Positions 10,811-23,869 of a stretch of 64,000 nt of DNA are shown here, piece by piece. The position numbers and the translations under genes were made by a program. The DNA is from Ilex aquifolium (taxonomy: Eukaryota > Streptophyta > Magnoliopsida > Aquifoliales > Aquifoliaceae). The notes beneath the pieces were generated by a model. That model had not been told where the DNA came from and made no database searches. It saw only the letters and a program-made list of their open reading frames with translations. Each line of letters begins with the position of its first letter. Position 1 is the first letter of the stretch. The stretch spans positions 34,136,001-34,200,000 of the forward strand of contig OX637394.1 in assembly GCA_951799425.1 (NCBI GenBank), read 5' to 3'.

Positions 10811-12851
10811 TCTCTGTTTATGCCAAAATACTCCTGCTGAGCATACCTCTCCACTCCATTCCAACTCAGGACCTTCCTAGACATCTTACCACACAATTTA
10901 TGACTTCTACTCACTCCCCAAAGATGTACTCCACTTATTATCCACAATTTGATCCATCATGCCCAAGTTATTATCGAAATTGCAAAGTGATTTAAAACTT
11001 TGATGCATTCAACATACAGGGAATGGATTTCTATTCTTAATTATCAAAATGAATATCCAAAATGCAAATACGGATTCAAACAACACACATAGTTCTAATC
11101 CTTTTCAAATATCAAAAACTTGAGCAATATTCCCTCATTCTTGCAAGCATGGAGTTATTTAACAAATTTCTCAAATGATTGAACTAGGCTAACATGAGCA
11201 AAACCATAGTTTTAGATACTAATCTAAAGTATGCACCTACAAATTCATTTTCAACTTGCGTGTGTGTGAATTAAACAAGTAATTTGAACAGTTACACAAC
11301 AGAATTCACATTCGAATAGCTGGACAAATTCAGCTTCAATGCAAAAACTCACCAAGGGACACTCTTAAGCAATGAAATACACTCAAGTTATCCTGGTATG
11401 CACTCCATGTGTACATGTGAGATAGAGTCTTGTGTTCAAAACAAAGTGTGCTCACATGTAATCCAAAAATGAAGTTAATAAATGAAAATGAAGCGAACTT
11501 GGCATAGTCTCATGAACAGAATATTAGGGCATTAGGTAGTAAGACTAAACTCATCATTCCCTTTGAAATTATGCACCTCCTAACTTCTCTAGATCACTTA
11601 GGACTTTAAGGGTTATAATGGGGCCTTGGGGTGGTATCTAGGAAAATGAAATGAAGGATATAGGGTAACAAAGAGGGTTGTTCTGAGTGAGAGACTTTTA
11701 TTTTAGAAAAACACTTCCCTTTTCATGGGATTTTGATTCTCACCCCATCACCACATTCTTTGTTTCTTTTTCTTAACATTTTTCTTTTCTTCTTCTCACC
11801 CCTTTTTTTCTTCTTTTCTTGGATTTTCATTCTTTTTCCATTGAACTCTTTGAGTTTCAACATCATTTATCCCTTTTGTTTGGGTTTCCACACCACACTT
11901 CATTTGCTTTTGCAATCACTCATTTCTGCTTTTAGGAACAACCAATATAAGGTATATCTTTCTTATTTTCATAGGCTTGGTCAACTGTGTGGCATATAAA
12001 CGAATTTCAAATAAGCTCAATCACAGCACTAGGGATAATATTTGCACAAGAAAAAAATTAAAGGCTCAAAATATTCAATGATGGCCTAAGATCACTTCCA
12101 GGTCCGCATGGGAGGGCATTATATGTTCAAGATAAATCAGTCTACTATCCAAATGCACTAACCAACACAAACATAATGAGACTATTGAACAAACTTGACA
12201 AAAAAAATGTTCTTTGAGTAATTGTAAATTCCCTCCAAAAAGGATTTGGCACTAAAGCTCTCAAGGGTCTTTACTCATCTCCACTACTTATGTCAAGCTT
12301 AAAAACATGAATCCAATCCGTAAATTGCCAAAATTACACATTCAAGAGTCACATATAGTTGAGTTCAAAAAATCAATACATAAATGATACTCATGCATAT
12401 GATCAACTTCCATAGAATGCTCATGTGCACAAAGTTCACAACAACGATCAACATGTCATCAAACTCACACACTCATCATGAAGGAATACAGATAAACAAT
12501 TAGATTTTTTTTTTTCATCAAAAATTTTCAAAAATTTCACCTATTTTTCACTAATGCAAGCAAAAATGAAAAATTTCCAAGCAACCTTGGTGTATCATAC
12601 AAATGGTGCACCTCACCCCCCAACTAGAATCATGCATTGTCCTCAATGCAACAAAAGATATAGTATGCAATGGAAGACAGTAAAAAGATAAGTAGGGTAA
12701 GAGAACACCTCGCAATTGCGCTTTTGACAAAAAACACCAAGATCTGGATCTAAGAGAACCCAATCTATACAACCACATCAAGTGAGTGACATAAAATAAA
12801 AATGACATAAATAACTAAAAGTAACTGTACAGTAGAAGGGATAAACGCTAG
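10811..12851 (-). other. spacer between integrase and env-like region of F, with internal polypurine module
   Basis: About 2 kb without a convincing gene. On the minus strand it begins with a module made of an interrupted inverted repeat (12650-12631, TGCATTGAGGACAATGCATG) and a guanine-rich polypurine run (12623-12611), the same order as at 36558-36599 in C and 27505-27541 in B. Further on it shares segments with C's 3' region, for example the caaaatcccatgaaaaggga phrase near 11720. Confidence 0.6.
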
Positions 12852-13738
12852 CTAACCCTCCATCAATTCCGGATACACCGGGTCAATTAAATCCTCCTCC
12901 ACCACCTGTCCTTCAAAACCCTCAAAGAATGGCTTGAGTCTTTGGCCATTGACCTTGAATGTTTGGCCATCTTTAGGGTTTGTGATATCTACCACTCCGT
13001 TGGGGTAGGCCACCTCGACAAAATAGGGGCCATCCCAACGGGATCTTAGTTTTCCTTGGAACACGGAGAGACGAGAATTATACAAGAGCACTTTTTGCCC
13101 GGGCTCAAATGATTTCCGTGTGATGGAATTATCATGAAAAACTTTAGCCCGTTCTTTTGAAATTTTGGAACTCTCATAGGCATCTCTTCGGATCTCTTCC
13201 AATTCATTCAGTTCCAACTTCCTCTGCTCACCGGCCATTCTCAAGTTAAAATTCAAGGTCTTTATGGCCCAGTAGGCCTTGTGCTCCATTTCAACCGGCA
13301 AATGGAAAGCTTTTCCATAAACCAGCCGGTAGGGAGACATGCCCAAAACAGTCTTATAGGCAGTACGGTACGCCCATAAGGCATCGGTCAATCTGACTGA
13401 CCAATCCTTCCTGTTTGGGTTAACCGTTTTTTCCAAGATATTCTTAATCTCCCTATTGGCTAATTCAGCTTGGCTGGTTTGTGGGTGGTATGCAGTGGAT
13501 ACTTTGTGTGTAACGCCATATTTAAACATTAATGATGCAAATGGCCGATTATAGAAGTGGGATCCACCATCACTGATCATTGCACGAGGCATCCCAAACT
13601 TCGAAAAAATGTTCTCTTTGAGGAACTTGACTACGACCCGGTGGTCATTAGTCTTGGTTGGGATAGCCTCTACCCACTTGGACACGTAGTCCACTGCCAG
13701 AAGAATGTACAGGTAACCAAAAGACATGGGGAATGGAC
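12852..13738 (-). pseudogene. integrase core and C-terminus of F
   Basis: The open frame encodes most of the retroviral-type integrase core: [13 protein letters not shown] with the first catalytic Asp region, [16 protein letters not shown] with the second Asp, and [13 protein letters not shown] with the Glu, matching a D,D-35-E arrangement. It continues with the [12 protein letters not shown] and [16 protein letters not shown] segments of the C-terminal domain and ends at a normal family stop ([12 protein letters not shown]...). Its proximal end is separated from the rest of integrase by the solo LTR at 13739-15600. It is part of a broken element. Confidence 0.85.
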
Positions 13739-15600
13739 TGATTGGTTGGAAATGCGGTGTTGTTTCCTAACCGCTTAACATCACCCTCACCCTCAATGTG
13801 TGTATGTGGCTTATAGTGATGGGGGAGTGTCACTCTCCCTTCGGATAATGCAAGAGATATAGGAGCAACAACAAATGTGAATGGAAATGTGGAATGAACA
13901 AAATATGTGGAATGAAATGCGGGTGTGAACAAAAGCGCTCCCCAATCGCAAGGAGTCTTTCGTTGTCGGTGTTTTACTTGGAAGAGTATTCCAAGGTCGT
14001 CTCCTCAGGGAAGGAAAGGGAGTTTTGTGAAAGTGATTTTGCAAAAGTGAAAAGAAAATGTAAAATCTTTTGTTTGAGTTTTGTGTTTGGTTTGTAAATG
14101 AAAATGCAAATAAAGCAAGTGTTGGCTAATCCAAAGGGTTCATTCCAATGAGAATACCAAATCAACTCAAAGCCTTCCTCCGATTGAGCATGAATGAACG
14201 ATTGATTCGGGGGAAGCTAGGGACGAGATTGGTGAGTATCTAAGCATAAACCGTGACTAGGCTTACGGAATATCGAAGGCTCACCAACTCATCCACTCTC
14301 AACCCCGTCAAACTGAACCATTTGACTCTAAAGGGAGGAATGAAGAAGAGTTGAACATGGTATTCCCAAGAGGAATTTTCCCTTGGATTAACCAACTTAA
14401 ATCCTAGCTACTCTTATTAACAATGCAAGACAAGCATAAAGGAAATGGACATGGAAGGGAAATGGAGCATGGAACTTAACTTACAACAAGAAATCTAAAG
14501 CTATGAAGGAAAAATATGCAATACCCAATATAAAAGCTTGAAATGAAGAAAACTTAAATAACAATGGTGAAATGAAGAACATGAAAGTAAACTTGCAATA
14601 AACTTGAAAGGAATGACATTAAAGACAATAAATGAAGCTTACAAGGTTCTTACATTAAACTACAAGTGAAAGAGTGGAAGAAAAATGCAAAAACGTCACT
14701 TTGAGCACTATTCATCATCTTCCCCCTTGGAGCTTTCTATATCTAATCCTAAGCTTAGGTAGCCCCCTCAATACAAGCTTGTAATGTTGAATATATGGAG
14801 TGTATGCCTCTCATTTTCGTGCATGGTGGTCCCCCCTAGCTGTGTGAACGAGCTCCCATCAAGAGAGGGCTGAATGGATGGCTTTGACAGGCTAGGGAGA
14901 GCATAGCCTAGCAGCCCACTTCCCTCCCCCTTCCTTCAATGTTCAAGCCTCAAAAGTCTTCCCCAAGGTGTAAGAGAGACATGGTTGTGTAAGGAAATGT
15001 TGGGGGAAACGTGGGAGAATCGATGGTGGGACCCCCAAGCAAGTGGGGCTGAGTTGCAGGAGTATCGGGGCTGCTTCAGGGGAGCGTACCGGTACCCCGA
15101 ACACCAGAAACTTCGGCGTACCGGTACGCGTACCGGTACCCTCTTTTCTGCTCTGGATCACTTTTGGTAGAATTGGCATAACTTTTGATCCAACCGTTGG
15201 ATTGGGCTGAAATTTTGACAGAAAATAGAAGACACCCAAATCTACAACTTTCATGTTTTGCACTTTTTCAAAGTTTGAGTAGATCATGGTCAAAATGGAG
15301 AAACTCCGAGGCAGTACTTCCAAACGATGTGGCTGCTGATGCCCTTGTTCCCAAGCACCAATGCCTTCTTGATTTCTTTACTTTTAAGCCTCCAATTCTT
15401 CATGTATTGTGTCCATGCCTTCACCACACATCCATCAAGGTTGCAATGTCCTAAAATCAATCATTTAAGCTATAAAAGGTTGCAACATCAAAATATCAAC
15501 ATTATAGACAATTTTGGCTAACACTAAGTATTTAAATGCAAAAGTTGAGTTATAATGCATGTAATGAGCCCTTCAAATATGCAATATTATGCGCTCATCA
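13739..15600 (-). repeat. solo LTR, Y family (Y1), in F integrase
   Basis: Minus-strand ends are TGATGAGCGCATAA at 15600 and CCAATCA at 13739. The 5-bp target duplication tggac lies at 13734-13738 and 15601-15605, and integrase coding continues on both sides. No internal retroviral sequence is present, so this is a solo LTR left by LTR-LTR recombination. The U3 carries the GTACCGGTAC module at 15084-15140. Confidence 0.93.
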
Positions 15601-15605
15601 TGGAC

Positions 15606-17694
15606 CCATGAAATCGATGCCCCAACAGTCAAATATTTCGATGATAAGGACGGGGGAAAGGGGCATCATATTTCTGTGGGTCACACTACCCAATCGTTGG
15701 CATCTGTCCCATGCCTTACAATATGAAACACAGTCTTTAATAAGAGAGGGCCAATAGAAACCTGACTGAAAAATTTTGGCCGAAGTTTTCTTTGCCGAGA
15801 AATGTCCGCCACAAGCTTGGGAATGGCAGAATGCAAGGACGTTCCGCTGTTCATTTTCGGGCACACATTTCCTCATGACCTGGTCTGGGCAATATTTGAA
15901 CAAATACGGATTGTCGAAGTAAAAATACTTCATGTCTGCCATGAATCGTCTTTTATCTTCCGGGCTCCATTGTGGCGGTATTTGTCTTGTTGCAAGGTAA
16001 TTACAAATGTCAGCATACCAAGGAAAAACTGAATGGATTGAGAGTAAATGTTCATCAGGAAAAGAGTCAGGAATAGGAATATGCTCATTAGTCTCCTGCA
16101 CCACCAGCCGGGATAAGTGATCCGCCACAACATTCTCAACTCCTTTCTTGTCTTTAATTTTCAAGTCAAATTCTTGTAGGAGGAGGATCCACCTAATGAG
16201 TCTTGGTTTCGCATCCTGCTAGATAACAAGTACTTCAAGGTAGAATGGTCAGTAAAGACAACAATAGGCGAACCAATGATATATGAACGGAATTTATCTA
16301 GAGCAAACACTACGGCTAGCAATTCTTTCTCAGTGGTAGTGTAATTCATTTGAGCCTCATTAAGTGTTTTGCTAGCGTAGTGTATAACATGCGGTCGATT
16401 GTCTTTCCTCTGACCAAGCACTGCGCCAACTGCGTAATCACTCGCGTTGCACATGAGCTCGAAAGGTAGATCACAATTGGGTGGTCGCATGATAGGAGGC
16501 GTGACAAGCATGCTTTTTAGTTTTTTAAACGATGCCTCACACTCATCCGACCACTCAAAGGGAATCTCCTTAGACAGTAAATTGGTCAGGGGTCGGGCCA
16601 ATGCGCTAAAATTCTGAATGAATCGGCGATAAAAACCTGCATGGCCCAAAAATGACCGGATTCCCTTGATGGCTGTCGGCGTGGGGAGGTTGGAGATGGC
16701 ATCCACCTTGGATTTGTCAACTTCAATGCCCCTTGCCGATACTATGTGGCCCAACACGATTCCTTCCGTCACCATAAAGTGACACTTTTCCCAATTAAGC
16801 ACAAGATCCTTTTCTTCACACCTCTCCAATACGTTCTCCAAGTTCTCTAAGCATCCATCAAAGGAATCACCAAACACTGAAAAATCATCCATGAAAACCT
16901 CCAAAATTTTCTCCACCATATCGCTAAAAATCCCCATCATGCACCGTTGAACGGTCCCCGGGGCATTGCATAATCCGAATGGCATACGACGATAAGCAAA
17001 GGTACCATATGGGCAGGTGAAGGTAGTCTTCTCTTGGTCCTCCAATGCGATCTCAATTTGGTTGTAGCCAGAGTACCCGTCTAGGAAACAATAGAATAGG
17101 TGCCCTGCTACCCTTTCCAAGACTTGATCGAGAAATGGCATTGGGAAATGATATTTCCGTGTGCAAGCATTAAGCTTCCGGTAGTCGATGCAAACTCTCC
17201 ATCCGGTAATGACTCTTGTAGGTATGAGTTCATTTTCCTCATTTTCAATCACTGTGACTCCGGATTTCTTTGGGACGACTTGTGTGGGGCTTACCCATTT
17301 GCTATCCGCAATTGGAAAGATAATGCCCACATCAAGTAGCTTTAACACCTCATCCTTCACTACCTCTTTCATGTTCGGATTCAATCTCCTTTGAGGTTGT
17401 CGGGAGGTTTTAGCATCTTCCTCAAGATAGATGCGATGGGTGCAAATTATAGGGCTTATTCCCTTGATATCTGCAATAGTCCACCCGATCGCTCCCTTAT
17501 GCTTTCTCAATACCCCCAAAAGCTTTTCTTCTTGTTCCATGGTTAGGGTAGAGCTAATGACTACCGGGAAAGTCTCCTCATTGCCAAGATAAACATATTT
17601 CAAATGTGCGGGCAATGGCTTCAATTCCAATTTTGGATTTTTCTCATCCGAAGGGAAAATTTTCTTCTCTTGTTTAGGTAGCTCTTCAAATGTG
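15606..17694 (-). pseudogene. F pol: reverse transcriptase, RNase H and integrase N-terminus
   Basis: From 17694 downward the product shows LELKPLPAHLKYVYLG, the RT region with [39 protein letters not shown] and the catalytic [12 protein letters not shown], then RNase H ([48 protein letters not shown]). The integrase zinc-binding segment ([14 protein letters not shown]...CDRCQ-type) and the start of the core ([11 protein letters not shown]) follow. B is inserted at the upstream end and solo LTR Y1 at the downstream end. It is broken, with a small number of breaks. Confidence 0.85.
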
Positions 17695-17699
17695 GGGAT

Positions 17700-19583
17700 T
17701 GATTAGCACTTAAAATTAGCATATTACTATGCCATTTTAAGACTAATTGTACTTTGATGGAGTTTAAGTGATGTCATTTCAGGCCCTAAACTGAACAAGG
17801 ACCCAAGAACAACAAGTACCACACTTGGATGCAACACCAACACATTAGAGCCCAAAATTGGAGAAGCTTGGAGCACAGCCAGAACGTTCGAACGCCAACT
17901 CACGTTCGAACGTCCACATTACACTATAGCAAACTCAACTGCTAAGAGAAGGCGTGTTGCAGTTAGGAAAGAAGACTAAAGCTCTGAAGCACTTGAGTGT
18001 CACGTTCGAACGCCAACTCACGTTCGAACGTGCACTTGAGTTGATTGAAGACCAGACTACTGCATAGAGTTGGAACTGAACTTCACAGAAGACCAACAGA
18101 CCACTCGAGTGAAAGGGTCAGAACACATCTGGCGTTCGAACGCCCTTAGTGCAAAAACAGAAACAACGTTCGAACGCTAACTCACGTTCGAACGTTCTCC
18201 ACAGACTGGCAGCAGAGTTGTTGGCTTTTCACTTGGACTTGGGCGGCAAACACTATTCCTTCACCTCCTCTTGTCTCCTCCTCTTGCCTATAAATACTCC
18301 CCTTGTTGGAGAGCTAATGGAGCCAAGAAAAATAATTGATGGAGGCTTAGACTCCCACTCTCATTGTAGATTTAACTTATTTTCCTTGTATGAAGTTTTT
18401 ATCTTAGAGATTAGTTTGGCTTTAGTCCAACATCTCTTGCTTGTTATAAAAGTAGTTTTATGCTTATGCTTTCATTTTACATGCATAGAAGAGAGATAGT
18501 TCATCTTTTGGTTGAGGAAGCAACCCTCCAATTCTTGGTTGAGTAAGCCACCCCCCAAATGTGACTAGCTTTCTTCTACTTTTATTGTTCATGCATTTCA
18601 CTTCCATTGCTTGAGCTTCTTTCTTTCTTAGAAGAGTGAAACTCTTCCACTTTTCTAGAGCTTTATCAAAGCCGTGAAGAGTGGAACGTGATTCACCCAT
18701 TCTTTGTTAAAGATTGGCTCCGTGTTTGTTGTTACTTTATCTTTTAAGTTCTCTACTTGGAGGGATGAGCATCACTCACTTTTCTAGCTTTACCCAAGCC
18801 ATGAAGAGTGAGTAGTTTCCCATTCACTCTTTAGTAAGAGGAGAAGGGCATGTATAAGTTATCCAGGAATCATATTTGTGCATTGTTTGTATGCTTAACG
18901 TTTATTTTTTTCTTGTTATTGGATGATTGTTTGCATCTAGAAAAGCTAAGGTACTTTGTATAACTGTGAGCTCTTTCTATGACACGGATGACTCTTGCAT
19001 AGAAAGACTCATCAGTTCAAGGCAAGTACCCCGGCTAGATCTTCATGACTACCCTTCAATCCTACCCCTTATTGTACTTCATTTAAAGAATGGAATATTA
19101 ATATCATGATTGGATGTCTTGTAGAAACACTTGCTTGTTTGTAGACGGGTTAAGTCTCGGCACAGGCAATTCTTGTAAACTTCTAGAAAGACATCGGAAT
19201 CATGTTCTTAATTCTCACAATCCAACTTTATCTTCCGATTAACTTGTTATTGACACGGGAGTTAATTGAGTTATCAAGCAGAATTATGACAAACCGGATA
19301 ACTAACTACATGTCCAGATCCTTGCACTAAAGAGTGACTCTTTTTAATTAGCACTTATCTCCTATTTTGTTAAGAAAATCCTCTTGGAAAGAATCTTATA
19401 TTCTGTCCAGGAAAACTCATATCTCACAGCAAATCTCAAGGGTTACAATCAATAGGTTTCTACCACTGCTTGCCTTAGAAATATCAACAAAAGTTCCCTA
19501 TGGATTCGACTCCGGACTTAAACCGGATTATTACTACAGCTTGACCGCCTGCACTTGGGTGTACACATTTCGGATCAAGAACA
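17700..19583 (+). repeat. 5' LTR of B (family A)
   Basis: It starts TGATTAGCACTT and ends ATCAAGAACA just before the primer site. About seven CGTTCGAACG palindromes lie at 17883-18200, followed by a TATA box CTATAAATA near 18289. It matches the split 3' LTR closely. The exact end at 19583 is set by the 3' LTR, where gggat follows the same ...AGAACA. Confidence 0.93.
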
Positions 19584-19589
19584 AGTTTT

Positions 19590-19606
19590 TGGCGCCGTTG
19601 CCGGGG
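19590..19606 (+). other. primer-binding site, tRNA-Asp (B)
   Basis: TGGCGCCGTTGCCGGGG is complementary to the 3' end of plant tRNA-Asp, the usual primer of Athila-type elements. It lies six bases after the LTR. Confidence 0.92.
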
Positions 19607-19702
19607 AACCTTTAAAAGGTGTTTTAAGGTGAAAGGTAAAAAGACCTTCAACGTTGTGTATATTCTTTGGTTTATTGTAAATAACTTTATTTTATTTTCT
19701 TT

Positions 19703-20352
19703 ATGACTGAGGGCACTCCTCACTTCCAAAATTTGCCGGCAGAATCGTGTGAGTCAGTGAATCAGCCTGAACCAAATTCACCTAGATCAGTAGCAGACTC
19801 TTGTGAGGGTAGTATGGCAAATAATGAAAGAAATTGAGAAGTCCCTATAAGAGAGGAGGAGGTCCCTAACATCTAAACTTTGCGGGATTACTTAAATCCC
19901 ACAAGAAACAGTGTCCCCTCTTGTTTTATTTTTCCTGAAAATGCTCCCCTCTTTACTGTAAAGCCGGGGACAGTGCAGTTATTACCCGTGTTTCATGGAT
20001 TGGATGCAAAAAATCCATATCTGCATATAAAAGATTTTGAGGAAGTGTGTGGAACATTTCAAGACAATTCTGAATTGGCCAAGATGAAACGGTTTTCTTT
20101 CTCCTTGAGGGATAGAGCCAAACAATGGTTAAATTCTTTAAAGGCTTTTTCAATACCCAACTGGCAAGCATTTTTTTAGAAATTTTTTTCCTCTACACCG
20201 CACAAATGCACTAAAAAGGCAAATCATGAATTTTGCGGTCAAAGGAGGAGAAACTTTTTATCAAAGTTGGGAAAGATTCAAAGATCTGCTCCAATCCTGC
20301 CCACATCATGCTTTTGAAAATTGGACTTTGGTAGGATTTTTCTATGACTCCT
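19703..20352 (+). pseudogene. gag of B, proximal part, broken
   Basis: The first ATG after the primer site (19703, MTEGTPHFQNLP) opens a gag-like region. The recognisable capsid part is the Ty3/gypsy gag core: FTVKPGTVQLLPVFHGLDAK, PYLHIKDFEEVCGTF, MKRFSFSLRDRAKQWLNSL. It stops at the solo LTR Y2, and homology resumes after it. It is broken, with several breaks. The same core is seen in F (42524-43234) and D (53800-54370). Confidence 0.75.
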
Positions 20353-22237
20353 TGATGAGCACAAAATATTGTATATTTGAAGGACTCGTTACATTCATTT
20401 TAACTCAACTTTTGCATCTAAGTACTTAGAGTTAGCCGATTTTATGAATAATGTTGAATTCTCGATGTTGCATGTTTTTATAGCTTAAATCATGTATTTT
20501 AGGACCTTGCAACTATGATGGATGTGTGGTGAGGGCATGTACACATTACATGAAGATTTGGAGGCTTAAAAGTGAAGAAATCAAGGAGGTATTGGTGTTT
20601 GGGAACAAAAGCGCCAGCAGCCACACCACTGGGTTGAAGAGCCTCGGTTTTCCTCCATTTTGACCATGATACACTTCGAATCTGAAAAAGTTCAAAACAT
20701 GAAAGTTGTAGATCTGGATGTCTTCTATATTGTGTCAACACTTTAGCTCAATCGGACAGTTGGATCAAAAGTTATGCCAATTCTACGAAAAGTGGTCCGG
20801 AGCAGAAAACAGTACCGGTACACAGTACCGGTACTATACCGTTCCGGTACTGCGTACCGGTACTTCGAACTCCAGAAGGTTTAGAGTACCGGTACATAGT
20901 ACTGGTACACTCCCAGAACAGCCCAGAACACCAGCAAACTCTTCTCCACTTGCTTGGGGGTCCCACCAATGATTCTCCCACTTGCCCCCAACATTTCCTT
21001 GCACATCTCCATGCCTCTCTTACACATTTTGAAGAATTTTAAGGCTTGGCATTAAATGAAGGGGGGATTGAAGGGGGCTGCCAGTGAGTTGCCGGCTAGC
21101 TCTTCCTTAGCCTGTCAAGAGCCATCATTCAGCCTCCCATTGATGGGAGGCCTGCACACAGCTAGGGGGGACCACCATGCACGAAAATTGAAGGCTAACT
21201 CTCCATTATATTCAGAATTTACACATTGTATTGAGGGTGGCTACCTAAGCTTAGATAGTTCCTAGGAAGAAGAAGATGAATAGTAGAATAGAAATTTATG
21301 TTTTTTCATTTTTCTTCCATCATTTCAGTTGTAGTTTATTGTAAGGATCTTGTAATCTTCATTCCTTTCCTTTAATGTCATTTATTTCAAGTATATTTCA
21401 AGTTTAGTCTTGCATTTTAGATTTCACCATTAATGCTTTCAAGTTCTTCATTTTTCATGCTTTAAAATGGGTATTGAATATTTTTCTTCTTAGTTTAAGT
21501 TTTCTTGCATTGAGTTAAGTTTTAATCTTCATTTCTTCTACATGTCTCTTAAAATTATGCATGTCTTTCCTTTTACCATGAGTAGCTAGATTTTAAGTTG
21601 GTTAATCCAAGTGAGAACTCCTCTTGGGTGTGCCGCTTCAACTCATTTTCATTCTTCCTCTCAGAGTATGATGGCTCGGTTTGACTGGGTTGGGGTGAGG
21701 ACATGGTTGTGAGTTCTTGATACACCGTAGGCATTGTCACGGGGTATGCTTGAATCCTCACCTCCATTTTAGTCCCGAGCTTCCCACGAATCAATCGTAC
21801 TTCTAGCCTCTATTGGAGGAAGGCTTGAGTTGATTTGGTATTCCCATTGGAATGATCTCTTTGGATTAGCCAACAATTGTTTTCTTGCATTTCCATTCAC
21901 AAACACAACCACAAAACTCAAACAAAAGATTTTTCACTTTCTTTACCTTTTGCAAAATTACCTTCACACAACTTGAACTTTCCTTCCCTGAGGAGACGAC
22001 CTTGGAGTACTTTTCCAAGTAAAACACCGATACACAAAAGACTCTTTGCGATTGGGGAGCACTTTTGTTCACACATTCACATTTCATTTACATTTTCATT
22101 CATTCCATCCTCCATTCTGTTGCCCTATCTCTTGCATCATTCCGAGGGAGAGTGACACTCCCTTTCACACATACACCATATACACATTAAAGGGATGATA
22201 TTAAGGGGTTAGGAACTACAACGATTTTCATCAATCA
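20353..22237 (+). repeat. solo LTR, Y family (Y2), in B gag
   Basis: It starts TGATGAGCACAAAATATT and ends CATCAATCA, with the 5-bp duplication ctcct at 20348-20352 and 22238-22242. The U3 contains the GTACCGGTAC cluster at 20812-20912 with the CTCCAGAAGG spacer. There is no internal retroviral sequence, so it is a solo LTR younger than B. Confidence 0.93.
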
Positions 22238-22242
22238 CTCCT

Positions 22243-23860
22243 TACCCTCCAGACTTCGTCAGTTTGTCGAAATGATGGCCCAAGGAGAATTCATGGGAAA
22301 AAGTCCGGGGGAGGCATTCAATTTTTTCGACACCATATCTGACAGTTCTCAGATGTGGGACTCAGCCGCCCCGACCACTGTAGAAGCCAGACCATCTACT
22401 TCCCAAGGAGGAAAATATGTCTTGAGAGAGGATGATGACTTGAGAGCAAAAATGTCCACATTGTCTCGAAAGCTTGAAACTTTAGAGATGAAGAAAGTCC
22501 ATCAAGTTGATGTTAGCCCTTCCACCGAGCAAGTGTGTGGAATCTGTGCGCTAACAGGACACCCTACTGGGGAGTGTCCCACCATCCCAGCATTCAAAGA
22601 AGTCTTGTTGGAACAAACACATGTAGTTTCCAACTTCAACAAGCCCTACTCCAACCCATATTCTGAAACATACAATCCAGGGTGGCGAAACCACCCTAAC
22701 TTCAGTTGGAAGAACACACAACCAATACCCATGAACCAACAACAAGGGCCATACCCATCACCCCAAGGACCTCCTGCATATCAATCATATCAACCACCAC
22801 AAAAGAGGAACCTTGAGGACACACTAAATCAGTTCATGCAAAGCCAAATGAATTATAACAATAATTCCACACAGGATTTCACTGATTTCAAAACCTAGAC
22901 CACTCAATCTTTTGAGGATCTTAAAAGCCACATCCAAAAGTTGACTCAATCCATGGTCATACACGAAAAGGGCAAGTTTCCTGCCCAACTAAAGCAACCA
23001 CAAGGCCAATTCCATGTAGGGAACCCTTCAACAACAGGAAACACCCAAGACCAAGCCCAAGCTATCACGACACTGAGAAGTGGCAAGGTGATTGACAAGA
23101 CAATCAGAGACATACTCATTCCCAAGCCAAGACCTGAGTCAAGCCCAACCAATCCATCATCTGAACCTGAACCAATTGAGACTGAACTTGAGAAAGACCT
23201 TGAGCCTGTGATTGAACAAGAGCCAGAACCTTCTGAGAAAAGGGAACCTTCGTATCCCATTCCGGCTCCGTTTCCTCATCGACTCAAAACCAAACAGAAA
23301 GTGAAAAATCAGCCTGAAATTTATGAGCTTTTTAAGCAAGTAAATATCAGCATCCCACTTTTGGATGCAATCAAACAAGTTCCGTCTTATGCCAAGTTTC
23401 TAAAAGACTTGTGCACAGACAGAATGTCCAAAAGAGAGCTTTCCTAACGGAACAAGCTAGTGCTCTTCTTCAACATAAAACCATTCCAAAATACAAAGAC
23501 CCAGGGTGTCCGACTGTCTCATGTATCATTGGGAACTTCAGGATTGAACAAGCTTTGTTAGACCTTGGAGCCAGCGTTAATTTGCTACCCTACTCTGTCT
23601 ATCAACAGTTGGGTTTGAGTGAACTTAAACCCACTTGTGTCACACTCCAGTTGGCCGACAGATCTGTCAAAACCCCCAGAGGGATTGTTGAAGATGTGCT
23701 TGTCCAAGTAGATAGTTTTGTCTTCCCTGTTGACTTCATTGTTCTGGATACTCAACCAGGAATAAATTCGGAGAATCAAATTCCCGTCATTCTTGGTCGA
23801 CCATTCCTAGCAACTTCCAATACTTTAATCAATTGCAGGAATGGAGTCATGAAATGAACT
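22243..23860 (+). pseudogene. gag C-terminal part and protease of B, broken
   Basis: After solo LTR Y2 the gag frame resumes with EMMAQGEFMGKSPGEAFNFF, a predicted helix and a CCHC zinc knuckle (CGICALTGHPTGEC, consensus CX2CX4HX4C). A Pro/Gln-rich region (NPGWRNHPNFSWKN) and the TTLRSGKVIDKTI motif follow. The protease domain has LLDLGASVNLLPYSVY with the catalytic Asp region and PVILGRPFLATSNT near its end. The region is broken, with about three breaks between gag and pol. Confidence 0.78.
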
Positions 23861-23869
23861 TTTGGGAAT

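Noticed and set aside
19590-19606. Possible tRNA gene fragments at the TGGCGCC and TGGTATCAGAGC sites
   Set aside because: Only the 3'-end complement is present, immediately after LTR ends. These are primer-binding sites, with no cloverleaf around them.
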